DNA of 64,000 nt, taken from Dyadobacter sp. CY345 (GTDB taxonomy: Bacteria; Bacteroidota; Bacteroidia; Cytophagales; Spirosomataceae). The position numbers and the translations under genes are program-made. Shown piece after piece: positions 36,733-44,454 of this stretch. The stretch spans positions 620,001 to 684,000 of the forward strand of contig NZ_JAKFFS010000004.1 in the NCBI RefSeq assembly GCF_021502725.1, in the 5' to 3' direction. Numbering within the stretch: the first letter of the stretch is position 1; the number at the start of each line of letters is the position of its first letter. The notes below the pieces were generated by a model. That model saw only the letters and a program-made list of their open reading frames with translations. It made no database searches and was not told the origin of the DNA.

Positions 36733-38973
36733 TTATTTTAATAAAGCAGTTGCCTTATCAATTTCAGCGCTGAACGATTTCAACGCATCACTCACACGCT
36801 GAATACCGGCTTCTGCTTCTGTCCAGTTTTTTTGTTCAATGGCTTCGCGGATCATCGGTAATGTTTTTACACCATAACCCGTATAAAACCCAGGTGCATA
36901 AATCTGATGTTTATACCAAGGGCGTCTTGGCAAACCTTCATCATTGATCAGAACACGTTCTGTTTTGTATAAAATCTGGTTGAGCTGTGCCAGTTTATCG
37001 GTCGGAAGCGTCGTCATCTTACTGCTCGCTTGTGAGTAACCGGCGGCGCTTTTTTCTAATACGGCGAGTGCATTTTCCAGTGGCGCAAAGTTCAGATAAG
37101 GAACCGAAACCATTTCTTTTGGTTTGGTAAAAGGCTCTTTCGGGTCAGCCGCAATTTCAAAACGATTTTCCTTTACAAATTTGTTATGGTCATCTGATCT
37201 GGTCCGCACGGATTCCAGGTCTCGTTTTATCTCCGTTGCATAAATCTGGACTGTATTGGAAAAATTGCTGAAATCGAAAGGAAGTACTTCTGCGTTTGCA
37301 AATCTTAGAACGGTCCGTCCCATGGTTTTGGCCAATGTCGCGCCATAAGCGAAATCTCCATCTTTAAACCGGACATAATTATCATAGGAATCGTAAATAG
37401 AGTGGTAATCACCGCCAGCATCTTCACCGCCAAAACCTACGTTGATGGAAGCAATGCCCAAATGCTGGATGAAAGGCGTATAATCTGAGCCGGAACCAAG
37501 CGCTCCAATACGTACATCTGCTCTTGTTTTCGCATCCTGTTTGGCCGTGGGACTACCTTCAACCATCATTTTGGACCGTAAACGATCGATAATGGGAATA
37601 TTTCTTTCAGGATCGATAACATCCCTGCCAACCTGATTTAGGAATTTTTCCAAAGTGTGGGATCCGCCTGCACCCAAAAATCCACGTCCGTTTCCATCCG
37701 TGTTCAGATATACCACTGTCTTTTCCGACAAAGTTTTCTTGTATTTTTCAACCCATTCTGTGGAGCCCAGCAAACCCGGTTCCTCTCCGTCCCACCAGCA
37801 GTAAACGATTGTTCTTTTAGGTTTCCAGCCGGTTTTAACCAGTTCTCCCAATATTCTGGCTTCTTCCAATTCTGCAACTGCGCCGCTTACAGGATCGCTC
37901 GCACCAAAAACCCAGGCATCATGGTGGTTTCCACGCACGATCCACTGGTCAGGAAATTCACTTCCTTTTAAAGTAGCGATAACGTTATATGCCGGAACAA
38001 TATCAAAGTTAAATTCAAGTTTCAGATGCACTTTTGCCGGACCCGGACCCACATGATAGGTGATTGGCAAAGCGCCACGCCAGGATGCCGGTGCGACCTG
38101 ACCGCCAAGTGCTTTTAACAATGGTAAAGCATCACCATAGGAAATAGGCAAAACAGGGATTTTCATCATGCTTGGCGCATCTTTTACGGACAAACGTTTG
38201 TTGTCCTTATTAGCAACAAATCCGTTTGTCAGTGGATCGCCGGGTGCTAATGGTAAATCCACTACGGAACCGCGCTGTGCTCCTGCGTCATTTTTAAATG
38301 GCCCTTTCGGATAAACTTCTCCCTGGAAAAAACCGTCTTCTTTTGGGTCTGAGTAGATAATACAGCCGATCGCTCCATGTTCATAGGCGACTTTCGGTTT
38401 GATACCGCGCCAGGAATTACCATATTTAGCAATGACGATTTTCCCCTTTACGTCAATGCCAAGTTTGGCGAGTTCTTCATAATCATCAGGAATTCCATAA
38501 TTGACAAAAACGAGTTCTGCCGTCACATCGCCATCAGCAGAAAACGCGTGATAAGGAGGAAGTACATCTTTTGTTTGTCCCGAAGTTGCGTCTTCTTTTA
38601 GCGCACGTTCAGTGAGGGAAGCTTTAAATTTTGTAGGTTCTGTTAATTCCAGTAATCTTACTTTTGGCGTTGGAAATAAAACATGAACAGTATCCAAATG
38701 TGCTTCAAATCCCCAGGAAGTCAGTTTGTCGCGAAGAAAGAGTGCATTGTTCAACCCATAAGCAGACCCGAGCTGATGCGGATATGCAGTCATTCGCTTC
38801 ATCCAGTCGCGCAGGTTATTGACCTGCAACTGTTTGTCAAATGTAGTTTCCAGTTCAATTTCTTTTTTTGCGGCATCAGGCCCAAAGCCGATCAGAGATT
38901 GTGAAAAAACCGGACTTAATAAGGTTTGGGAAAATAAAAGTACAGGTAGTGTTTTTCTGAAAATGTGTTTCAT
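36733..38973 (-). CDS. M28-family metallopeptidase, glutamate carboxypeptidase II-like
   Basis: A 746-aa exported exopeptidase. It has a signal peptide (to about residue 25), a PA domain (about 150-330, VKGKIVIAKYGNSWRG), an M28 zinc domain and a transferrin-receptor-like dimerisation domain at the C-terminus. Zinc ligands and the catalytic acid are in RGNHHDAWVFGASDPVSG, CWWDGEEPGLLGSTEW, YLNTDGNGRG and GGDYHSIYDSYDNY. It probably trims C-terminal or dipeptide substrates in the periplasm. Its position facing the protealysin pair is convergent, not co-transcribed. Confidence 0.92.
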   Translation of the reverse strand: MKHIFRKTLPVLLFSQTLLSPVFSQSLIGFGPDAAKKEIELETTFDKQLQVNNLRDWMKRMTAYPHQLGSAYGLNNALFLRDKLTSWGFEAHLDTVHVLFPTPKVRLLELTEPTKFKASLTERALKEDATSGQTKDVLPPYHAFSADGDVTAELVFVNYGIPDDYEELAKLGIDVKGKIVIAKYGNSWRGIKPKVAYEHGAIGCIIYSDPKEDGFFQGEVYPKGPFKNDAGAQRGSVVDLPLAPGDPLTNGFVANKDNKRLSVKDAPSMMKIPVLPISYGDALPLLKALGGQVAPASWRGALPITYHVGPGPAKVHLKLEFNFDIVPAYNVIATLKGSEFPDQWIVRGNHHDAWVFGASDPVSGAVAELEEARILGELVKTGWKPKRTIVYCWWDGEEPGLLGSTEWVEKYKKTLSEKTVVYLNTDGNGRGFLGAGGSHTLEKFLNQVGRDVIDPERNIPIIDRLRSKMMVEGSPTAKQDAKTRADVRIGALGSGSDYTPFIQHLGIASINVGFGGEDAGGDYHSIYDSYDNYVRFKDGDFAYGATLAKTMGRTVLRFANAEVLPFDFSNFSNTVQIYATEIKRDLESVRTRSDDHNKFVKENRFEIAADPKEPFTKPKEMVSVPYLNFAPLENALAVLEKSAAGYSQASSKMTTLPTDKLAQLNQILYKTERVLINDEGLPRRPWYKHQIYAPGFYTGYGVKTLPMIREAIEQKNWTEAEAGIQRVSDALKSFSAEIDKATALLK

Positions 38974-39007
38974 AAACGGAGCGAAAATTAAATTCAGGTA
39001 AAGGATA

Positions 39008-39032
39008 TTCCTAATATAGTGATTATTAGGAA
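39008..39032. promoter_or_regulatory. Palindrome upstream of the M28 peptidase gene
   Basis: TTCCTAATA and TATTAGGAA are perfect inverted 9-mers with a 7-base centre, 35 bases before the M28 start. It may be an operator, or a weak hairpin ending the upstream orphan catalase-domain transcript. Confidence 0.35.
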
Positions 39033-39118
39033 CCCAATTTTCTCAACCCCGGAAATTCATATTATTGATCCATTTATTTTAATTTTAAGAATGCCAGTCC
39101 GATAATTTCGCTAAACCA

Positions 39119-39499
39119 TTATTGCAATAAGACAGAAGAAATCTTAACGTTGAGTCCGTACGCAACATCAAGCGCGAGTTTGGTATCGATTTTGAAAAAG
39201 CGGCCTATTTTCTGTTTTAATATAAATTCGCTTTCAGGGCCTTCAATACGTTTCATAGCCCGGACGATATTTTTAACCAGATTTTCCCTGTCGCCGGCAG
39301 ATAACATTTCTCTGAAAAAAATACCAGAAAGCCGGAAGTTCTGGTCGTCTTCGCTGTAACAATTTGCCACGTTAAGTCCCATTAATAACGAGGTGTTTCG
39401 TTCCTCTGCGGTGCTGTTGCAGCAGCTTCCCAAACATTGATCCTGACATTTTGCTTTTTCCTGAAAGACTTTGGGTTCCGGTTTTGTAATTGTATTCAT
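39119..39499 (-). CDS. Stand-alone catalase-related (immune-responsive) domain protein
   Basis: A 126-aa protein. Residues from about 47 on (NFRLSGIFFREMLSAGDREN, then IGRFFKIDTKLALDVAYGLN) resemble the small C-terminal catalase-related domain that follows the haem domain in catalases. No haem-binding catalase core is present here or next door. The N-terminal part carries a cysteine cluster, CQDQCLGSCC, not usual in catalases. It could be a relic or a repurposed small domain. The ATG at 39499 is chosen over a TTG at 39529. Confidence 0.7.
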   Translation of the reverse strand: MNTITKPEPKVFQEKAKCQDQCLGSCCNSTAEERNTSLLMGLNVANCYSEDDQNFRLSGIFFREMLSAGDRENLVKNIVRAMKRIEGPESEFILKQKIGRFFKIDTKLALDVAYGLNVKISSVLLQ

Positions 39500-39839
39500 T
39501 GTAGTTTTATTTAATACCCGGTGAAACAATCAGGTCAATTCATAATAACGAGAGCAAAGGCCCGCCCCGCCCTCGTTGAGTATACTACCATTTAATAGAC
39601 AATACAAAGTTAAATTACCCCTATCCTCAAACCGATTGCTTATTTAAGGTAATCATGGTACAAATCACTGTATTTACTTATCTGTAAAATAATTGTCCTG
39701 GGTCTTTCTAGCTTATACGGTGTCTTTGATGTAATCGATTCATTGCATAGTAAAATCGGTAACCTAAATTAAAAATGCCCGCCAGAAATTAATCTGACAG
39801 GCAATTTTAATTTGGTATGTTTTATTTCTAGCCGCTGAT
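39500..39839. other. Intergenic region with promoter, leader hairpin and terminator
   Basis: On the minus strand, TAACTTTG (39612 to 39605) is an exact -7 box for the orphan catalase-domain gene, with TTG 15 bases before it (shorter than usual). Its leader of about 100 bases contains AACGAG/CTCGTT arms (39547-39577) around a GC-rich centre. The left gene's terminator region is listed separately. Nothing else is seen. Confidence 0.4.
39771..39803 (-). terminator. Terminator of the dioxygenase/pirin operon
   Basis: TGCC-N3-CAGA (39776-39786) pairs with TCTG-N3-GGCA (39793-39803); on the minus strand TTTTT follows. It lies 36 bases after the pirin-like gene. Confidence 0.65.
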
Positions 39840-40568
39840 TCAGCTTTCCGTTTTATCAACATTTATTTCCAGAATCAGGATAATGGCGTCATTAGAAAGT
39901 GCTTCAAATTCCAATTCTTCTAAATTTAATAACGACAATCCGTCACGGGTTTCAAGCAAACGATTCTGAACTTCAAATGCGCCTTCAATAATAAAAACGA
40001 AAATTCCGTTTTCAGGATTTTTAATATGATAAACGCCTTCCTCCCGGCCACCATATTTTCCAATGTACCCATATGCCTCCTGCTGAACTTTTAACCCTGC
40101 ATGCGCAGGCGAAAAAATCGGGATCAGCTGGTTGCGCTTTTGGAGATCAAAACTTCCTTCCTGTGTTTTTGTGTACAATTGCGGTTGATTATTTTTCAGC
40201 CTGATCTGTATATAATTGACAAGTTCTGTTTCATAGGGGTTCGATATTTCATAATCCACGGGTTTGTCCGTAGAAAAAATCTGAAACTGACCTGCTTCCA
40301 AAAATCTCTTTTCACCTAAACTATTCTGAAACGCAACTGCTCCGACAACCGGGATCAAAATTGACTCCGTATTTTTTTCAAGCTTCATAACAAAACTTTT
40401 TCCGGCAGCCAGCGTATCGTCGTTTAAAGTTTCAAGGCTTCCAAAAGGTGCCCTGGATTCGTCTTGGTAAGACCCGAAATTGAACGTATGAAAACTTCGG
40501 AATTCAGATAGCTGAAAAACGCCGCGTTGGCCAGCAAGATATATTTGTCCTTCGGTTTGCGCGATCAT
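39840..40568 (-). CDS. Pirin-like bicupin protein
   Basis: A 242-aa protein with two beta-rich cupin-like halves. The N-terminal half (GQIYLAGQRGVFQLSEFRSFHTFNFG trimmed: FRSFHTFNFGSY) has the pirin opening, and the second half (about 150-235) carries NGIFVFIIEGAFEVQ. Several metal-binding histidines of true pirins are missing, so enzymatic activity is uncertain. It overlaps the preceding gene by ATGA (40565-40568), which implies translational coupling within the dioxygenase operon. Confidence 0.65.
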   Translation of the reverse strand: MIAQTEGQIYLAGQRGVFQLSEFRSFHTFNFGSYQDESRAPFGSLETLNDDTLAAGKSFVMKLEKNTESILIPVVGAVAFQNSLGEKRFLEAGQFQIFSTDKPVDYEISNPYETELVNYIQIRLKNNQPQLYTKTQEGSFDLQKRNQLIPIFSPAHAGLKVQQEAYGYIGKYGGREEGVYHIKNPENGIFVFIIEGAFEVQNRLLETRDGLSLLNLEELEFEALSNDAIILILEINVDKTES

Positions 40569-41137
40569 GACGGATTATTTTCAGATGTTGGTAGGGGATA
40601 ATCTATCTCCCGGAACTCGGCCGGTATACCTGATATTACACTGGAAATATTCAGATAAGGCTGTAAGGGAATGAGTTCCGTTTCCACTTCCTGCCCAGAT
40701 TTAAAAGCTTCTCTTTGATCACCATAAGCGACGAGTAATTTTCCGTCCAACTTATCAATCCAGGTAATCGGCTCACTGTAAAAATAAATCGCCACCTTAT
40801 GGGCAGACTTATCTCTGATGTCAGAATGTATGATTTCAAATTTGAAACGTTTGAAAGGTAGACATAATTTACCATACACATTTGCGATATCCGGAACTAT
40901 ATCATTCAGTTGACGAATGTAATTGATCGCCGCCGTACTGACCATGTAGGTCATGTTACCCGCCGCCGGTATTTTGTCAGATATTTCCTGAAAAGTATGG
41001 TATTTGCCGTCCTGTGTGTAAGTCTGAGCCTGCATGAAAAACTCCATCCAGGTATCGTCAAATACATATTTGTCCCAGGCTTTCTCGGAGGACGCGTCGA
41101 TAATTTTTCTGTAACAGAGCTGAATTAATCTCTTCAT
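40565..41137 (-). CDS. Unknown protein in the dioxygenase operon
   Basis: A 190-aa soluble protein with no signal peptide or membrane segment. Notable stretches are the aromatic YVFDDTWMEFFMQAQTYT near the N-terminus and KRFKFEIIHSDIRDKSAHKV in the middle. I do not recognise a family. Its start shares one base with the dioxygenase stop (TAATG) and its stop overlaps the pirin-like start, so all three proteins are made from one message. A role with the dioxygenase is inferred from this alone. Confidence 0.7.
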   Translation of the reverse strand: MKRLIQLCYRKIIDASSEKAWDKYVFDDTWMEFFMQAQTYTQDGKYHTFQEISDKIPAAGNMTYMVSTAAINYIRQLNDIVPDIANVYGKLCLPFKRFKFEIIHSDIRDKSAHKVAIYFYSEPITWIDKLDGKLLVAYGDQREAFKSGQEVETELIPLQPYLNISSVISGIPAEFREIDYPLPTSENNPS

Positions 41138-41871
41138 TATCCGTTCACGACAATCGTATGGGCCAAATTATATCCATCCGCAACGCTGCCTGTGAATGAA
41201 GCAAGTTCGGTCCCGACACCATCGCCAAAAACATTGTCGCTGGAATTTGTAGTATCCTGCAAACCATGACTTTTGTAAACACCCTGCGCATAAACGGTAT
41301 TGTTGATGGTTTGGTCAAAAGCAATTTGCGTAACCAAAAGCGAAGTTCCTGAAATGTTGTAAATATGCACGTGGATATGCGGTGCCCGGCCCGAATACCA
41401 GCCCGGATAAATGCTCGTAAAAGTTACCAGGCCGTTCGCATCCGTCGTCTGTCTGCCGCGCAGGAAATGGACACTGGTGAAATCGGTAGACTGCATACCC
41501 GTTCCGCCATACTCCGAATAATTCCCGCCAGCATCGCAATGCCAGATATCCACAATCGCATTGGCCAGTGCTGCGCAACTGTTATTCTTATTCTGGATCG
41601 TGATTTTTACAGTGAGTTTCGTTCCGCTGCGGTCGGAAGTGATATCGGTCATGACCAGCGAACTGGGTGTTTTCGTCGGAAAAGGTCCGGCCGTTTCCGA
41701 AGCCGTCGTCGTACACGAGCCCGTTGTAGTTCCGGTTGTTGTACCCGTTGTCGTCTCGGTTGTGGATTCAGGATCAACAGTGTCGCTGCTGCATGCACTG
41801 ACCATCGGTAGGATAAAGGAAGTCCCTAACGCCGACAAGAAACCTCTTTTTAAAAATTCTTTACGTTCCAT
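41137..41871 (-). CDS. Intradiol ring-cleavage dioxygenase-like lipoprotein
   Basis: A 244-aa protein. A lipoprotein signal ends in VSAC (cysteine at about 27), followed by a low-complexity Thr-Gly linker (repeats of TTTG). The catalytic domain shows ETAGPF, NAIVDIWHCDAGGNYSEYG, YPGWYSGRAPHIHVHIY: two tyrosines and two histidines that bind Fe(III) in intradiol dioxygenases. Extracytoplasmic members of this family are common in Bacteroidota, with poorly known substrates, probably phenolics. It is first in a tightly overlapping three-gene operon. Confidence 0.88.
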   Translation of the reverse strand: MERKEFLKRGFLSALGTSFILPMVSACSSDTVDPESTTETTTGTTTGTTTGSCTTTASETAGPFPTKTPSSLVMTDITSDRSGTKLTVKITIQNKNNSCAALANAIVDIWHCDAGGNYSEYGGTGMQSTDFTSVHFLRGRQTTDANGLVTFTSIYPGWYSGRAPHIHVHIYNISGTSLLVTQIAFDQTINNTVYAQGVYKSHGLQDTTNSSDNVFGDGVGTELASFTGSVADGYNLAHTIVVNG

Positions 41872-42019
41872 AAGTTAAACAGTTCTGGTTTTTTAATCAT
41901 TACGTCTTAAAGCAAAAGGTTGTTGCCAAAATCGAATAGTTTGAGGTAAAGCGCTGGAATGTTGCGGTAAATTCGGAGATTTATGAGCAGCCTTCGTGAT
42001 AACTTATTTACTTTGTCCT

Positions 42020-42820
42020 ATGAAAAAAATCTTCATTTTAATCGCAGCGGTGGCTTTAGGATGCTCCACTTCCAAACAGTCTGCTGTTAGTTCCACCGAT
42101 GCGCTGAACCTCACAGCCGACGGAAAGTTATTCACAGCATTATTTCAACAGCGCGCCGCTGAATATAAAGCATTATGTTTCCAGGCTTTCAATATTGCAC
42201 ATCTTCGCGTTGATGAAGCTTTGCAGCAGCCGCAAACGAAACCTATGGCGATTGTAACTGATATTGATGAAACCGTTTTAGATAATAGCGCGTATGATGT
42301 GAAACAGTCGCTGGTCGGGAAAGATTATGAACAAAAATCATGGGAACAATGGACCGGACTTTCAAAGGCAGATACCATTCCAGGTGCTTTATCCTTTTTA
42401 AAATATGCAGGTTCAAAAGGTATAAAGATATTTTATCTGACGAATCGTGCAGAAGCTGAACGTAAAGGAACTTTGGAAAATTTGATTCGTTTTGGTTTTC
42501 CTGACGCGGTTAATGAACATCTGATTTTAAAACAAAATGTATCGTCCAAGGAATCACGGAGACAAACTATCGCGCAAACGCATAACATTATTATGCTGAT
42601 GGGCGATAATCTGGCCGATTTCAGTGCATTATTTGATAAAAAACCGGAAGATGAAAGGATGAAAAATACATACGCTTCGGCTTCTGAATTTGGCAAGCGT
42701 TTTATTGTATTACCAAATCCTGTTTACGGAGATTGGGAAAATTCAGTTTATCAATACAACAACAAGCTTACCGCCGCACAAAAAGATTCAATCATCAAAA
42801 GTGTCCTGAAAAGCTATTAA
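42020..42820 (+). CDS. Lipoprotein e(P4)-family acid phosphatase/5'-nucleotidase
   Basis: A 266-aa HAD-superfamily phosphatase. The signal MKKIFILIAAVALGC ends in a lipobox cysteine. The four-aspartate signature is IVTDIDETVLDNS (nucleophile D and acid D) and MLMGDNLADF. Related enzymes remove phosphate from nucleotides at the cell surface so that nucleosides or NAD precursors can be taken up. The ATG at 42020 is preferred to the frame start at 41996 because it gives the lipoprotein signal directly. Confidence 0.9.
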   Translation: MKKIFILIAAVALGCSTSKQSAVSSTDALNLTADGKLFTALFQQRAAEYKALCFQAFNIAHLRVDEALQQPQTKPMAIVTDIDETVLDNSAYDVKQSLVGKDYEQKSWEQWTGLSKADTIPGALSFLKYAGSKGIKIFYLTNRAEAERKGTLENLIRFGFPDAVNEHLILKQNVSSKESRRQTIAQTHNIIMLMGDNLADFSALFDKKPEDERMKNTYASASEFGKRFIVLPNPVYGDWENSVYQYNNKLTAAQKDSIIKSVLKSY

Positions 42821-42896
42821 TTAAAACAACAATTGACCACCCCTGACTATTTCCTGACCAAACTTAACAATCCCCTATAATTCAAATAGTACTCCT

Positions 42897-44291
42897 ATGC
42901 TAAATCGTTTTTTTACGTTACTAATTCTTCTTATCCCAATAGCAGCGCAATCCCAGACTGCGGTAAAAAATGCAAAACCGTTGAGCCAGCTTCAGCAGGA
43001 ATTTATTGATCTGCGTTTTGGCATGTTTATTCATTACAATATCCCGACTTATATGGATCAGGACTGGCCTGATCCGGATGCTTCTCCGGCCATGTTCAAT
43101 CCGACAAAACTGGATTGTAATCAATGGGCAAAAGCGGCAAAATCGGCAGGGATGTCTTATGGCTGTCTCACAACAAAACACCACAGCGGATTTTGTATCT
43201 GGGATACTAAAACTACCGACTACAGCGTCATGAACAGTCCGCTGAAACGTGATGTGGTAAAAGAATATGCAGAAAGTTTTCGGGCTAATGGTTTAAAAGT
43301 GATGCTTTATTATTCCATTTTGGATACGCATCACAAGCTTCGTCCGGGGCATATCGAGAAAAAACATGTCGATATGGTGAAGGCGCAGCTGACTGAATTG
43401 TTGACCAAGTATGGCGAAATTTCTGCGTTAATTATTGACGGCTGGGATGCACCATGGTCAAGAATTTCCTATGACGATGTGCCGTTTGAAGAAATTTATA
43501 CTTTGGTAAAAACCTTGCAGCCAAATTGTTTGCTGATGGACCTGAATGCGGCGAAATATCCGAAAGAAGCGCTTTATTACACCGATATTAAATCCTACGA
43601 ACAAGGTGCCGGACAGCATATCTCGAAGGAAACCAATCAGCTGCCTGCACTTTCCTGTCTGCCGATCAATAGCGCCTGGTTTTGGAAAAAATCCTTCCCA
43701 AACTCTCCTATGAAAAATCCGGTGGATCTGGTTAATAATAATCTGGTACCATTCAATCAGGCATATTGTAATTTTATTTTGAACGTAGCCCCAAACCGCG
43801 ATGGCCTTATTGACGACAATGCCCTGAAAGCTTTGGAACAGATGGGAAATACCTGGAAAAAGGGGAATGTACCAAAACTTGGTAAGTTCGATGCGCCTAT
43901 TATTTCATCTAATATCGCCAAACACCAACCGACAAATTCGAGCTGGAGTGAGGATATGGATATTATGGATTTTGCCAATGACGATAGTTTTACAACATCC
44001 TGGAAATCGAATAAAGAAGTGAAAAGTACTTGGTTTGAGATCGATTTTGATCAGGACAAATCATTCAATATGATCACGATTGCGCAAGGTGGAAATGCGG
44101 TGATCAAAAAATATCGGGTGGAATATTTTGGCAACGGCAGCTGGAAATCAATTCAGACGGTAGAAAATCCTGAAAAAATAAAAACCCTTCGTTTCGACAG
44201 AGTCTGGGGTGGAAAGGTGAGGATTATGATTGATGAGTTCACAGCTGCGCCGGCCTTGGCCGAAGTCGGCGTTTATAACGAAAGAAGATAA
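42897..44291 (+). CDS. Glycoside hydrolase family 29 alpha-L-fucosidase-like protein
   Basis: A 464-aa secreted glycosidase. It has a signal peptide (to about residue 20, AAQSQ), a TIM barrel with RFGMFIHYNIPTY, CLTTKHHSGFCIWDTK and the nucleophile aspartate in ALIIDGWDAPW, and a C-terminal discoidin-like beta-sandwich (about 330-460, NDDSFTTSWKSN). It probably releases terminal fucose or related sugars from glycans. No SusCD pair adjoins, so its polysaccharide context is unknown. A strong terminator follows. Confidence 0.9.
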   Translation: MLNRFFTLLILLIPIAAQSQTAVKNAKPLSQLQQEFIDLRFGMFIHYNIPTYMDQDWPDPDASPAMFNPTKLDCNQWAKAAKSAGMSYGCLTTKHHSGFCIWDTKTTDYSVMNSPLKRDVVKEYAESFRANGLKVMLYYSILDTHHKLRPGHIEKKHVDMVKAQLTELLTKYGEISALIIDGWDAPWSRISYDDVPFEEIYTLVKTLQPNCLLMDLNAAKYPKEALYYTDIKSYEQGAGQHISKETNQLPALSCLPINSAWFWKKSFPNSPMKNPVDLVNNNLVPFNQAYCNFILNVAPNRDGLIDDNALKALEQMGNTWKKGNVPKLGKFDAPIISSNIAKHQPTNSSWSEDMDIMDFANDDSFTTSWKSNKEVKSTWFEIDFDQDKSFNMITIAQGGNAVIKKYRVEYFGNGSWKSIQTVENPEKIKTLRFDRVWGGKVRIMIDEFTAAPALAEVGVYNERR

Positions 44292-44306
44292 TTCAATAAA
44301 ATGCCG

Positions 44307-44343
44307 AAAGTCCGTTTATCCTTTTTTTGGGTAAACGGACTTT
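44307..44343 (+). terminator. Terminator of the fucosidase gene
   Basis: Perfect 12-bp arms AAAGTCCGTTTA (44307-44318) and TAAACGGACTTT (44332-44343) end in TTTTCATTTT. They lie 16 bases after the stop. Confidence 0.85.
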
Positions 44344-44454
44344 TCATTTTAATCCTGATGATTTTAATCATGAATCAGGCGAACTCAAATCAATTTTTCT
44401 CTTGCTGCTTCGATATAGTTTTGAACCGTGAATTTAATACTCCGGCAAAACATC

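Noticed and set aside
41365..41878. Plus-strand frames opposite the dioxygenase gene
   Set aside because: Low-complexity Val/Arg-rich translations arise from the Thr-Gly linker repeats of the real gene.
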